From Parus major (lineage: Eukaryota > Chordata > Aves > Passeriformes > Paridae): a stretch of 64,000 nucleotides of DNA. How positions within the stretch are numbered: position 1 is the first letter of the stretch; the number at the start of each line of letters is the position of its first letter. The position numbers and the translations under genes were made by a program. The notes beneath the pieces are model-generated. The model worked only from the letters and a program-made list of their open reading frames with translations, did not search any database and had not been told where the DNA came from. Shown here in pieces: positions 13,467-26,836 of this stretch. The stretch covers positions 7,837,433 through 7,901,432 of the forward strand of contig NC_031783.1 of assembly GCF_001522545.3 (NCBI RefSeq), read 5' to 3'.

Positions 13467-13992
13467 GATGGCTATTTTTCCCACCGACCGAAGGAGAAAA
13501 TGCGAACAGACAGCAATAATGAAAATTCGGTCCCCAAGGACTTTGAAACTATTGATAATAGTAACTTTGCTCCCAGGACTCAGAGGCAAAAACACCAGTC
13601 TGAACTGGTGAAAAAACCCCTTAGCAAACAAAAGGAGCACTTGAGAAAGAAACTGGAAGAGGAAAAGATGAAGGAGAACTTGCTGCTGGGGAAGAACTCC
13701 AACGAGGTGGTGCAGTTCAGCGATCACCTGGGAAAAAACAGCAGCAACAGCAACAGTCTGAAGGAGATTGACAGATCTCCCACACAGCATCTTTTACAGA
13801 AAATTGAGAACAGCTCCCCAGAACTGAAATACGACCAACCACCCAAGTGTGAGGTGACGGGCAAGGAGGCGATCTCGGCCATGTCCCGCGCCAAGTCCAA
13901 GCAGTGTCGCCAGGAGATCGCGGACGTTTATTGCCAGCACAAGGTTGGGAAGCTGATGCCGGAGCAGGTGACACGTTTCTGTGCCCTGGAGG
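13467..13992 (+). CDS. XYLT1: XYLT1 coding exon (probably exon 3): stem end and N-terminal cysteine-containing region
   Basis: This exon encodes 175 codons plus 1 nt of xylosyltransferase 1, the Golgi enzyme that starts glycosaminoglycan chains on proteoglycan core proteins. It begins in phase 0 after a pyrimidine-rich tract and the acceptor ttatag, opening with [11 protein letters not shown]. It ends inside a glycine codon at a consensus donor, G|gtaagt. Residues 1-45 are highly conserved in type. Residues of about 50-115 are charged and lysine/glutamate-rich, then asparagine/serine-rich, with two NSS glycosylation sequons; this part looks like a variable, probably disordered linker. From KYDQPPKC onward it is strongly conserved again ([27 protein letters not shown]) and carries four cysteines, as expected for the region ahead of the catalytic fold. 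The last 150 nt are much richer in CpG than the rest. The frame stays open into the intron to a stop at 14112-14114, which is not evidence of a longer exon. Confidence 0.95.
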
Positions 13993-16900
13993 GTAAGTTG
14001 GGAGTTGGAGAAGTCACACACTGTCTTGGGAGAAGCATTCTTTGTAATTGGAATGCCCTTCTGATGATAAAAATGGCTTTATTGCAGGAAAGTGTAATGG
14101 ACTTACTCCGTTAAAACAAGGGAGGCTTTGAGGATGTTTTTAACAAGGAATTATATGGATGTCACAAGATCCTTGGTGGATTCCTGCAGAATTGGTTTCC
14201 ACCAGATTTTTATTGCACAATGTGATCTAGGTACTCAGCTGCTTCTCCTGTTTCTTTTAATTCTCAATCTATAGACACAGAGAGGCACAGTCAAAATCTT
14301 GTTATGCTGTGCAAGAGTTGTGTCCTTTTTGGTACTCAGAGAACATCCACTGTGAATTTTGGAGCTTCATGCTGACCAATACAGGAGTGGCATTGCTGTT
14401 ATGGCCATATGGATATTTTTCTGTCACAGTGGAAACCTAAGTATTTTAATAACCCTAGGTAATTATTAAAACTATATAAAAAAAAATCCAAAAGCACAGG
14501 GAAAATTCAATTTTGTGGCTGACTTCTATTTTTAATTTTCTTGAGTCAGCAAAAGTTATTTTCAAAATCATTGCTGGAGAGTCAGTTACCTCTGCTGGCC
14601 TAAGCCAATCTTTGATTTGTTGCTTTGGTTTCTCCATGCCCTCTGATCACGAGTTACCTCTCAGCTTGCTGTCAGTTTGCATGTCTGAGCTGACCTTTTT
14701 CTACTTTTCAAAAAGTGCTTCATGTGCCACTGTTCATCCAGCTCTAAGCTCTTCATGGAGTAAAGTGCCTTAAAAAAAAATAGCATTGATGAGTCGATCA
14801 AAGTGGGTATTGATCAAGAGCAGCATTATTCACAGCAGCATTTATTTATATATACAATAGTCCAGAGTCCACACCCTGTAACTGGCACATCCAGCTCATG
14901 CACAGGATATGCCTTAACTTTGTCCAAGCTGAAAGTGCAGAGAGGATTTATAAACTAGAGAACAGGTCTTGCTTTGAGACTGTAGAATAAACATGGAGAT
15001 CCATGGGATCTATGTTTATTTATTATTATCCATGTTCCTTTCATTTGGAACATCCTCTAATGGCTTGTTACTGCACCATCACAAAGCAGTGGTTACTGCA
15101 AGGTGATTTCAGTGTGGTAGAGAGAAGGATAGTGCTGCTATTACAGAGATTAGGAGGTTAAATTCCCTGTACAGACAGTGAAAAAGAGGAACTGCCCCAG
15201 AGAATGTATCCAAAAAAGCACATCTCCCTGTAACAAGATCCTTAGGCTTTTAATTTAGATGGTACAGGATGAATGGTCTGAGCACCCCCATTCCCCATCC
15301 CAGTGCATCTCTGACTGTTTTGTGTTGGTTTTTTACCATGTCTCTTTTGGTGTTTTTTCTCCCTTTCTTTGCACAGTAAATACTCCAAATTGTTAAACTG
15401 GGTGGGCAGACACTGGAGACAAAGAATTAATGGAGCAGGCAGAAGACATGATGTTCAGTGGGAAGAGTAAAGGCAGCACAGGTTGAAGGGAAAACAAGAG
15501 AACAGTAGAGAGTTGAAAACCAAGTAAAAGCAGACATCAGTAACAGGATGAGCATCAGTGAGCACCCCTGGGCACCTCTGAGGTGCCACTGGTGGAACCC
15601 ACTGTGATAAGCATGTCCTTGCTATCCCTTCCCTCTTCTTTCCCCTTCTTCCCTAAGGGCAGGGCAGTCAGCTGTGGTCTGTGAGAAAGCTGAGGGAGCT
15701 CAGCACCTTGCAGACACTGTCCTACACTTTTGGGATCAAGAGGTTTTAGTAATGGGCTCAATGCTATAAATCTTGTGTAGGTAAGTGTATCCCAAATACA
15801 AACATGCAAGTGATGTCCTGGCCAGAGCTGGAAGGTGTCATTAGTGTGGGCAGACACTGCAACTGTGCAATTTTGCACACACCTATGGTTCCATGCCCTG
15901 CTTGGTAATCTGTCTCCCAGGGATGCAGGGTGACTTTCCAGAAGTTGTAGACAACTGCCATCCTTAAAAACAGGTTTCTCAAGAAATATTTACTGCTTCT
16001 TTTCTAAATACAGGATTTATCTCTTACACCCTGCAGTCAGGGTAATAATGTGGTCTTAGAACAAAGAACAGTGTCACATTTTACACTTGAAGCCTTTCAG
16101 CATATATGCACATAGCACATTGGTACAAATGCTTCCATTGTAATATCAGAGTAAAATTCTCAGGAAAACTGTTAGCTACAGGTATGACTAGAAAAATTAT
16201 GAAAATGTCCAAATATGACAAATTTAGGAAAAAACTCATGTGGTATTGATATATACCATATTAAAAGATCAGGTGCAAAAAGATTGCATCTAAAATTCTC
16301 ACGTTTGCTTAGCTAGAGTTTAATTTAGTTTTTTAAGTGGTGACACTTGTTTAAAAAGAATAATTGAGAGACATGTTAGCCTAGCCAGATGGATACATGT
16401 GGAAAATGTTGACTTTTCTTTGTCTCAAGGTTATTTCCTTCTGCCCATGCTGACAGCTGAAGTTAACCACTTCAGCTGCCAGATTTCCTTGGCAGAAAGT
16501 CTGGACATCCTGTGTTCCATACCAGGTTGCTCTAGAGCAGATTTGGGAGCTTTCTGTAGGGAAGTGGTAATGCAGCAGCATATGGAATGGGACAGGAGTT
16601 GCTAATGCAGGAAGCACCGATGCACAAAACGATTGGGTCACCAAACCTAAGGAGGAGATCCAGACCTTGCAGCCATTTCCCAAATGTCTGAATACAGAAC
16701 TGTCAAGACAGACATGGGGGAACCGCAGAACTGAAAGCTCCCAGTGCCTACTGGAAGGCCTTGTACGTATATAATTTGGTAGATCCCTTGAATTTTATAG
16801 CCCTGAGAAAGATACATTGTCTGAGTTTCAGTGTATTGTGGTCCCATATCTCTCCTCCCACTGTAGAACACAAATACTGTTCTTCACTCACAGAGTGACT

Positions 16901-19900
16901 CCATCCCTCATGAAAGGTGACTTCATCAACTCTGTTGGTCCTTGAGAGGAGCTGAGTTTGGTTATAGGAGATGTTTGTGAAGTACTGGCCATCAGCTTTT
17001 GGGGATGTAAGACACCCCATGGGTAGGATTGCTGGTGGGGGCAGATGTGGGTAGAGGCCTCGGCACTTCATGTATTAAAAAAGAGATCTGGTGTTTTTCA
17101 GCAGCAGTCAGACATCTGGGGTCTGAGTCTGTGTATTCAGCATGTGAGTGTTGTTCCCGTCAGTTTGGTTTGAACAAAGGTTTCCTGTCTGTTTTCAGCA
17201 AAACTGTGAAGTATAAATATTTATGCATTGGAGCAGCACATTCATCCATTATCCCAACATATAAACGTGTTCCCAGTGCTGTGGTTTCCACTGAGGTGTC
17301 ATCCAGCGTTTAATCCCCTTGGATCTTGTCTCAGCTGATCAAAACCATGACGCTGCTAAGTGTAGCTATCAATCATGGACAGGACTCCATCCAGCTGGAT
17401 TGTCATAAATGTTAAGTGATACATTCACTTCAGTGGTTATGACCGAGAACAGGATCATACAAGCTGTTCCTTTTTAAAGTGTTTTATTGTTTCCAAAGGC
17501 AACAGGCAAAGGAAGTTGATTATAAGGATCTTCAGTGATAAAAGAAAGGGTTGTTAAAAACAAGAGCATGATGTCCCCTCTCTGCCGTGCAGGTGTTATT
17601 TCCATGAGGGCTGCAGTCCCTCTGAGAGCATTGCTGCTGAAGCAGTAGAACAGGATGTGGCACCTTCACCAGCCACCTGACTTGCAGAGCAGGTGAGCTG
17701 GCATTTCCCTGCAAGCTGGTGCTAAAAACACAGTACAAATGCTATGGCACAAGAGATTGGTGTCAAAGGCTCTTAGGTGCAGCCTGAGCCACTCACAGCT
17801 TGCAAGTCTCTCTTCACTCAGAAGGGAATGTTTGGCCTTTGTAGAAGTGTGTTTTGGGGAGAATGCATTCAGCAATTGTAAGAGGGGACATGTAGGTTCA
17901 GCACAAGGTTAGATGAGGAAATAGCAAACCCAGTCCTGTGCCAGTTGAGAAGATACCCAGAGACATCCTTTGGGGAGTTCCTTTTGTCTCAGGAGACACA
18001 GTACAGGGATCAGCAACCCGTGGACAATGTGGAGATGTTTCCTTCCTGGGTCTATCTCTGGCCTTGTCCTGTATGGGGCAGACTACAGACACTGGCTCTC
18101 CTGGTGTGCCAGACTCTCTTCTGCTCACCAAAGCTGTCAGTGGATGTGAACCAGCTGCCTCCCTTCCTTGTCCATCATCATCATGGTCCTCCTCTTGTGC
18201 AGAGGTACTGGGACTAAACAGAAGTTTAAATGAGAATTCTTGTCTCTAAAATTCCCATCACTCTGTACCTAGATAAAATCCCCTTGGACAAAGCACAAGT
18301 GACCTGATCTGTGCCACGTTACCCCCCCCAGTCCATTATTACTGTGGACAGGAGCACAGTCCTGGAGTGGCCACTGTGACCCTGACCCTGCCCAGCAGCA
18401 ATGGGCAGCACTGCAATTGCAGTTACACAATTCCACATTTCAGCATGATATTGAACTTGTGATTTCTACTTTCTGTCCTCCTCCTGAGATGAAAAAGCCC
18501 CTAGCTGCTGACCCAGAGGCTGGATTCAGTCCCTGAGTTCTGTTTTTCACTTCCAGGTGGATAGTGGTAGTTTGCAGCTCTGCACCCCTTGCCTGGCAGG
18601 GTTGCTGGGTGGACACAGAGCACAATTCATGGCTTGGTCATTGCCACCAGGTCAGGAGTCACCACAGGCACAGTCCCAGGTGGTATTTGCACCAGGCCTC
18701 CTCTGGGCCAGCTTCTCTCAGCTGCCAGATCCCCAGGGGAGACTCTGGCCTAATCCTCATCATTAATTGCCCATTTGGCTTTATTCTTGACCCAGATCTA
18801 TGGCCCTAGATAGACCAAAGTACATAGCAGAGTTTTTTGAGCTGTGTTTTCTAAGATGTAGTTCTAGCAAATGAAAAGTCTCTAGGAAAGCAGAGAGCCT
18901 CAAGTGATCCTGATTTATTTCCCTTGGGCATTTCTGTTGTCTTTTCTTAGTTTTTAAATCAAACAGGTTTTCTGCTACCTTCATCCCTGTGGGGTAAACC
19001 CAACTTACAGTAAAGTAGGAAAATGATCATGCTTCCCTCATTCCAAACATTTTATCTGAAAGAGTTTTTTGCATTTTGAATTTTAACTGAAAGAGTTCTT
19101 TGCAGATCACACTGCCTTCTCCCTGGTTGCTTACTGATAGTGCTGCTCTGGCACACTGAAGTAAGAACTTTCAGCTTCTTAGAGGCTGCTGGGAAGAAAA
19201 TTTTCCATTTTATTTTAGAAAACACAACCTTTTGGTTTTCAAACTGAGAGAAAAGGGCTCTGGAGCTCTACTTAGTGAACAACACACAGGTAATAGCAAT
19301 CTGAATGTCCATAATATTTTTATCTGATGACTTCAAAGCACTCAGCAGAAAGAACAGAAATGTGTGATTTGCAGGAAGGGAGAGGATAAGCCACAGGATG
19401 CCAAATACTTGTGGGGTGGAGCAGAGCTGTTCTTCAAGGCATGGAAATGAGAGCACCCTCTACAGAATTTTAAAAGAGTGGGAGCTGTAATGAAGCAAAT
19501 AGAGGATTTCATCTGCTCAATATGCATGTGTATGCACACAGTGACATATAAATGCGTGGTTTGTTTAGCTTTTAAGGTTTTGGCAGTGCATTTTTGGACT
19601 CACTGGGTTTGATCTACAGATCATTGAACCCCAGATTTGTCTTTTTCTGCTGGTTTCAGGATTCCAAATGATGTTGGCTGCTGCTGCTTTCCTGTGTGTT
19701 TAATCTGTTAGTGTGACAGAATCACTGTTGTGAGCTATACATAGTTTAAGGAGCATGTAAGAGCCACTGCACATGCAGCCCAGACAGCATTTTAATTTGC
19801 TGCACCACAGATGACTCTGGTTGCAGTAAATTTACTGTGAGTAGACTAATTGCAAAATAACCCTAATTGAGTAGTTATCAGCAAACAACATCCTGTGGAA

Positions 19901-22900
19901 CAAAACTGCTTACAATTAATAGCATTTAAGCCATGCACTGGTATTCTGCAGAACACTAAGATGTAATTACACCGTGTACAGAGATTGTGTTCTGTTCTGG
20001 AAACCATGTTTCCAGCACTGCTTTCATTATAAAGGGCCGTTTCAAGATTCAGTAATTGCATTTTAGGTGAAATGAATTTATGAAATAAGTGATGTATCCT
20101 CTCCCCTTAGGCGTGTGAAGCAGAACCAGCTCTCATAAAATCAGTGAAGCTGTGGTACTGTCAGAAGAAAAATGACATCTCAGGAAGGGTCATGCCTTCC
20201 TGGTACATTGCCAGTGATTCTCAGGTTAGCTTTTATTATGGCCACATATACAAGTTTGGATAGTTTAAACTGGGATGTAAGGAATGAAAATATACTTTGC
20301 CATTCTGGCTGAAGATGGGCTCTACATCATTGCATGGATGAGGAATGCAGTCTCTCATTTAAGTGATGGAAATTCACATCATGAACCCAAAGGGCACACG
20401 GACCCCTGTCACCAGTCTGGATGTGCAGACAGCCCCTGCCTTGCTGTTGGTGACTCTGCTCATTAGAAGGGACTGATGAGGTAACCCTAGTGTAAGAGCT
20501 GACAAAACACTTTCCCCTGCTCACAGCTGATTTGCTCCCTGGGCAGAGGGCCAAATGAATGATTTATCCTTAGACACTAGATCTGGCCAGTGGGTCAGAA
20601 ACTGGACAAGTTTCTTTACAGAAGGAAGATGTGTGTACATCTTGTAAGGCAACTGGAATTGCTAGAAATGTCTTTATGGCATCCCAAACTAGGATGACAC
20701 TGCTTTACCATCTCTTTGTACCTCTGGAAACAGCTGCCCTGTAGAAAACAGGGGACTGCTGTTTATCAGGGATGTGTGAGATTGTGGCATTGCCTAGCTG
20801 AGGGATTCTTCCTCCAAAATTAAGGCTGTGATGAGCACAGCCGGTCTCTGTCTGCTCAGTCTTGCATAGACAGCTTTGGTTTTAGAAGAAATTCAGTGAG
20901 GGGGAAAACTGTTGGGTGTCTGTGCCAATTAATTCTTTCATTTAAATACAGATAGCTCCTGTCTAGATCATCTGCAAGTTTGGAAGTGGGAGAATGAAAT
21001 CAGCTTGATGTTCCTCTTGTTTTTCTCTCGTGATGCTACTGTCTGGTCACGTTTCTCCACCTCAGGTCTGTCTGATCACCTGTGGGTCTGGAGGCTGCAG
21101 AATTGGTCCCCAAGAGCAGACTTGCAGAAATCATCTGGCACATGGCATCTCAAGGAAGTGCTGGGAGCAATACATGACCCAAGGAGTGGGGGACAGAAGG
21201 GACAGAATATTTATGGTCAGCAGTCCTACTCATCACCAACATTTTCTGTTTTGGAAAATGTTATCATTTTATGGAGCATTAAAGGGGGAGCAAGGGCAAG
21301 CGTGGGAGAGGATAATGGCTGAGCATGTCCTTGCTGCAAACCTCCTGGGAAGAGAGCATGAGGGTAGCAGAAGCTCAGTGAATATTTTGATAAAGATTAC
21401 TGTGTATGTACAGAGATGAGAGAAAAGTACTTGAGTGATCGTGAATGCTTCCCAGTGATCCTGAAATGTGTGGACAGAGTATTGGGCAAAGTCAAATACA
21501 ACTATGGCTAAAGAAAATTGTTGGTATGAAGGTATGAGCTGGGGGGAGTGGGGAGAAGAATCAGAAGGACCAAGAAACCCAACCCAAAATAAGAGCACCA
21601 AACTCAACCTCCCCCTGTACAAGGAAAACTTGAGCCCTACACTTTTTCAAACATAATGGTTTTCATATACAATTGTTGCTGGACCTCTGGAGTAGACTCA
21701 TTATGATGATTTTAGTAGACAGACCCTGAAGAGGAAACATGGCATCTAATTATCTTAATTTTATTCAATGCTAAGCAAGCAGCTGTGTACATGAGTACTG
21801 GACTGAGCTTGAGTTAAGGCTGCACAAGCAGCTTCAATGTTATTCTTTCCTAATTCAACATTCCAACATAACAAAACTGTGTTAGGGTGTCAGTGTAACA
21901 TACTAATTGTGAGCAGGCAGCATTTAGATTTGCTTTTTGTTTTAAAAAACACCATGGACAAAGGAGCACAGATTCAGCTCCATCTTTCTAACCATTGCAC
22001 TTCTCCAAGTGCCATTACTTAGCAAATACTCAGTTTTCACAGGAATCTGCAGCTGACAAACTATTATTTTGAGAATGGGGAAGTGTTATGTTCCAGAAAT
22101 GCCATGCTAACTGCAACTTGGGGCTGCCACAGTTTAGTTTGAAGCCAGTGGCTCTGGTGTATTACTTTTAAAATAACTGGGGGGAAAGTATTGACATTTC
22201 ATTTCTCCCTCCTGAGCCAAGGTGAAGAATTTTCCTCTTTTGTGGCTTCTTGAAACAATTCCTTAAATATATACAGAATTTGTTACAGTATTAAAAATAT
22301 GATTAAAGGGAATGCACCCTGTTTCAGGAAGATATTTGAAAGGGTACATTTCTTTGATGTACTTTGGGAGTTGCTGAGCTTTATGAGATCACTGGTTTGT
22401 AATGGCTTCCCCTGGAAATGAGGAAGAGTTGTTTAAGAGATTTAACTCCGAATTAAAATGCCAGCAATCTAGGCATGAGGCCAATCTTACAGGACATTAT
22501 TGCCATTTTAAGATTCTAAACCATAATTTGTTTCTGTTTCAAATATTTCTTATGCAGGAGGTAGTTTTAAAACATCCGTCTTTTTTCTCCCTGGGTAATC
22601 ATGACTTCCATAGAAAAACTGAATGACAAGAATCTGTAGCTGAGCAACCTTGAAAAAGATTTCGAAATTGCTCATTGTATATTTAGTCTTCCAAGTAAAT
22701 GCTTGTCTTTGATAGTTTGAGAGCGTGTTAGAAGTGAATAGCCCTGATTCACTGCTCACACTATTTTAATATCACTGATTTATCACTTAGTTGTGTCAAA
22801 TAAGTTGCTCCTGATTGGCACCTTTGTGAGGAGGAACAGAGCATTCCCATCTCCCAGTGCCTACTGCTGTCACCAACAGGCTCAGCTGAATGCACAGGAA

Positions 22901-23344
22901 AGTCTGAAAGTCTGCACTTTACAGTTTGAGAATAAAATAAGATGTTGGTTTCAAGTCCTGGCCCTACTGAAAGGCCCATGGCAAAAGTCCATCATTTTTC
23001 CTCTCTAGCTTTCTCACCACCCCCCAGGGAGGCCAAGGAATTTTCCAGTCCTTCCTTCTAGGGCTTGCTGCAAGCTGAGTATCTCTACCATCTCTTGTGT
23101 TCAGTGCTCACCCATTTGTTCTCATCCACAGATGTTACTGTAAAAATGGTGAAGATTTATGCAAAAAAAGCAAAATTACACTTTGTGAGAAAATCATTGT
23201 CTAATAACTCAAACTCTGTTACTTCTGGAAAATAATTTGAACAGCAATTGTATGTGCTTTCAAATTGTGCAATTCATAGGATTTCTTCTGAAGGCCTGAA
23301 TTGCTTGTTGCCTTTTAAAACAGAACCCTGTGCATGAGAGCATT

Positions 23345-23465
23345 GTCCAGCACTCCCTAAACTCTGCCAGCCTTGGAGCCCTGACCACTGGTCCTGTGCC
23401 CAGCCACCCTCTGGGTGAAGAACCTTTTCCTAATATCCAACCTAAACCTCCCCCAACAGTCTGCA
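23345..23465 (-). mobile_element. CR1 LINE fragment, antisense, internal piece
   Basis: The segment CTCTGGGTGAAGAACCTTTT followed by CCTAATATCCAACCTAAACC is the reverse complement of a highly typical CR1 3'-region motif. The preceding GGAGCCCTGACCACTGGTCC also fits. The copy lacks the CR1 3' terminus and is short, so its limits are approximate. Confidence 0.8.
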
Positions 23466-26400
23466 ACAGTTGTAGGTCCTGTCAGAGAGTACAAGAAAGA
23501 GCTCAGTCAAAAGGACCTTTTTCTACAAATCTCATTGGAAACCTCAGTGCTCAGCTGAAGCTCAGGGCAGCCCTTGGTGTAACCAGAATATAATGGCTCG
23601 TATCATTGTCTTTGTTGCAAAGTGATTCTGTCTCTTTTGTGGAGACTTCCTTGCCCATACTCATGGAGGTGTTTTGTTGAAGTCTTGATTAATTTCTGTA
23701 ACTCATTAAAACTTGTAAGAGAAACCCTTTGCTGGTGAGAACACACCTTTGTTGGTGCCTGGCTGTAAACAGCAGCTGAAGCAGTTCAGCTGCTTACTCA
23801 CCTGTGGTTTTAATTGCAAATGAAGGCTTCCAGCCAGGCACTGGATATTGCTGTGCAGTGGAGCATTGCAAACCCTGCTCCTCTCGGACTGAAAGCTGTG
23901 TGTGTGTTACTGTGCTGCATAATACTGTGGAGCTTGACAGTAGTATGACTAAACAGAACCATATATTTTCATGTTCTTCATCTATTTCTGGGCTGTGATT
24001 CATTCTGGGCAATGTACTGAATAGTAGAGAGGAAAAGGGAAGTTCAAAAGAGAAATTTACTGCAATATGTGTTTTACCCATTTGTACTTTCTCTTTTGCA
24101 TGGGACTGAGGTGTAGGTGCTCTGGAAGAGTTTCACTGTGAGACTCTGAGCAGCTTTGAGGATCTATCCCCAAGTTGTTCTCTCTGTCTGAGACAGTCAC
24201 TTTCTTTGGTCATTTATTCAAAAACATATGGGGAATATACCTTGTTACAGAAGGGAAAACTGTACAGGAGAGCCCAGCCTGGCTCATTCAGCCACCTTGC
24301 CAGAGAAACAAGTGGCTAAGGAGAGGTGTGGTTGGGATGAATTGTGAGGAGAGCTACCAAGAGACGTTGTGGAAAAGACTTCAGTATAACACACACTGGA
24401 TTTGCCAAGCCAGAGCAGAGCTGATGTGGTTTTGTAAACAAATCTATAATTTGCTGCCAGCTGGTGATCACAAACCCAAGCTTCCTGTGAAGTGTTCAAA
24501 GCAAAGAGGGCTAGAGTTTTAACTGATGTAATGAAGTAGCTTTGCTGACCCCTCTTAAGTGATGTCTTACTTCAGTAAATTTATTCTGTAACCTTTATCA
24601 GTGAGCCATAAAATGTCCCTATGTACTTCTATCACCAAAATTTTAAGTTCACTGAGAAATAAACAAGACAATTTTGTTCTTACATAGGAGCAAGCAAAGA
24701 TAAAGAGCTAGGGATTCTTGTCTTACCAGTCTGTGGAAGTTTATATTCCAAAGCAAAGCCCATCTGTCCAGCATTTGGGAATAAGAACAGTTGTACAGCA
24801 GTTCTGATTCTGAAAATGTTCTACCTTGCAGATCCCTGAAAAACAAATGAGAAAATCACTTCTGACAGGCTCATGAGAAATATTACAAGGAAGCTTCAGA
24901 CATCTCTGGCATTCTTAACCTGGTCATTGCAAAGGAAACCTTAATGAGAAATCCCACAAGATTCAGCTCCATCATTTACAATTGAAAAGGCTGCAGTTAG
25001 CACAGAAATTCACTCATTTTCATTTCTCTCAATCATTTCTGGCCATTTGTAGATATAATTTGCCAAACATGTGAACATTTGTGTTGTCATGATATTTAAT
25101 GGCTTTATATTACTGCAGCCTGCAAAATATTAGGAAATAAATCAGTGATGTTAGGGGACCCCTAACGTGCAAACTTGAAATCACTCAGAAAATTCTACTG
25201 AAATCCATCCAAGCAGAAGGATCTCTTCAAGAAGAAGAAAAAGGAAAGATGCAATGTGGTTGCTCTTAAGGAGGGACAGTAAGAATATGTTCCATTGCAC
25301 CATATCATGGGCCAACCACACAAGCACTAATAAAAGTTAAGTCCTAGACTAATACTGGGGAAATTTGAGTTTCATTCTTTGATGGGCCACAGGTTTGCTG
25401 GGACACCTCAAACAGTTCATGTCATCTACAGACCAGGTATTTAACTCCAGTGCAGGTACATGCAGAGGAAAAATGGGGGTGATGATGTTAGTGTTAGTTT
25501 GGTATTTATGTGGCTTTTAATTCCTGTTTATCAAGAGACTTTGAAATAATTTTGTTTAAAAATAACAGGGTTTTTTTCTGAGTTCCCTAAGGGAGTTTGC
25601 TGAACAAAAGTATCTTTAAGGAGGAAAAATTCTCTCTTTTCTTTCTTTTTCTGGTAGCTATCAGTATGTTTGATGCTTTTGTACCATACCAAATCTGTTC
25701 TCTTATTTCAGGGTGCTTAGGAAGGGAACTGTGGTTTTACTTATTATGTATTTCAAAGCCTGCCTGGTGCTATATTAGTTTCCACAATAAATTTCCTAAG
25801 GTAAAATGACAAACCAATAATTTTTCATTATTAATCAGCTATCCATGAAAGATTGGAGTTAGGTCAAAATTTATTACCCTATGGAACTGAAGCCAATATT
25901 TAACATAATGTCAGCTATCTTGATATTAGAGAATTTTAATGGCTATGCAATTTTATTCAATGATGAAATTATTTCAGTTGTATAGTGTATGTCTGGGCAA
26001 TTTGATATACAGAGCCTTGAGATGAAAATCAGATAAACATGGAAAATGGTAATTGATTGGTGGAAGGTTGCAATAATATCTGTCTTGATATACCTTTTAT
26101 TGTTAAATTATTTATCTAATGCAATCTCCTACACTTTCAGTAGTCTTTAAGTTGGCATTAAATCGATGTTTAAGTCTTCACAGTCAGAAAGGTCTCATAA
26201 CTCAAACTGATAAATATCTTCTAACATATCAGGAGGAATAATGATCCATCTTAATATCTGAAAGTAAGAAAGGTGTTATTCTCTTTTCTATGAATCCCTG
26301 TAGAAGGACTGTAGAACCATAAACCAGAAGAACTAAGGTTAGAAGACAGAAAGAGCTATCAGGAAATAGTGTCTGTGCAGGGACAGCAGCACCACCTGCC

Positions 26401-26770
26401 CAAGGGCTGGGAACAAACACTGAATTACACACTGGGATTGTCCCTGGGAGCTGGGGCTGCCACCGACCCCAGGCATCCAAACTGCTCCAGGCTGGGGAGC
26501 CTGCTCTGCCCTGCATGGCCTCCTACCTGTGTCCTTTTGTCTGGACTGTGTCAAAATCCACATTAATAGTTTTGTATGTCATTGTTCAAAAAATGGTGCA
26601 GGCAACTTGTTTTCTACCCCATCTACCAAATGTTATATGGCAAGGGCTGGGATTGTTTGTCAGAAGGCAGATAAAAGGATCACAGCACTTTCAGCACAGC
26701 TGAAGCTGCCTTTTTCCTGTGCATGTACCATTTAAACACCAGAAAGAAATATTAAGCATAGTCTGTAGGC

Positions 26771-26836
26771 AAAAAAAAAAAAACACCAAAAAAACCAACC
26801 AAAACAAAAAACCAAACCAACAAACAAAAACCAAAG
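26771..26836. repeat. A/C-rich low-complexity tract
   Basis: A run of 13 A is followed by CACC, CCAACC and CAAA(C) units with almost no G or T. On the minus strand it reads as a T-rich tract with GG and GTTT interruptions. It may be a decayed poly(A) end of an old insertion, but no element body is recognised beside it. Confidence 0.75.

Noticed and set aside
13993..14114. Extension of the first exon to the in-frame stop at 14114
   Set aside because: The donor gtaagt at 13993 is consensus and joins in phase to the next exon, restoring the conserved GKAN sequence. The extension is intronic.
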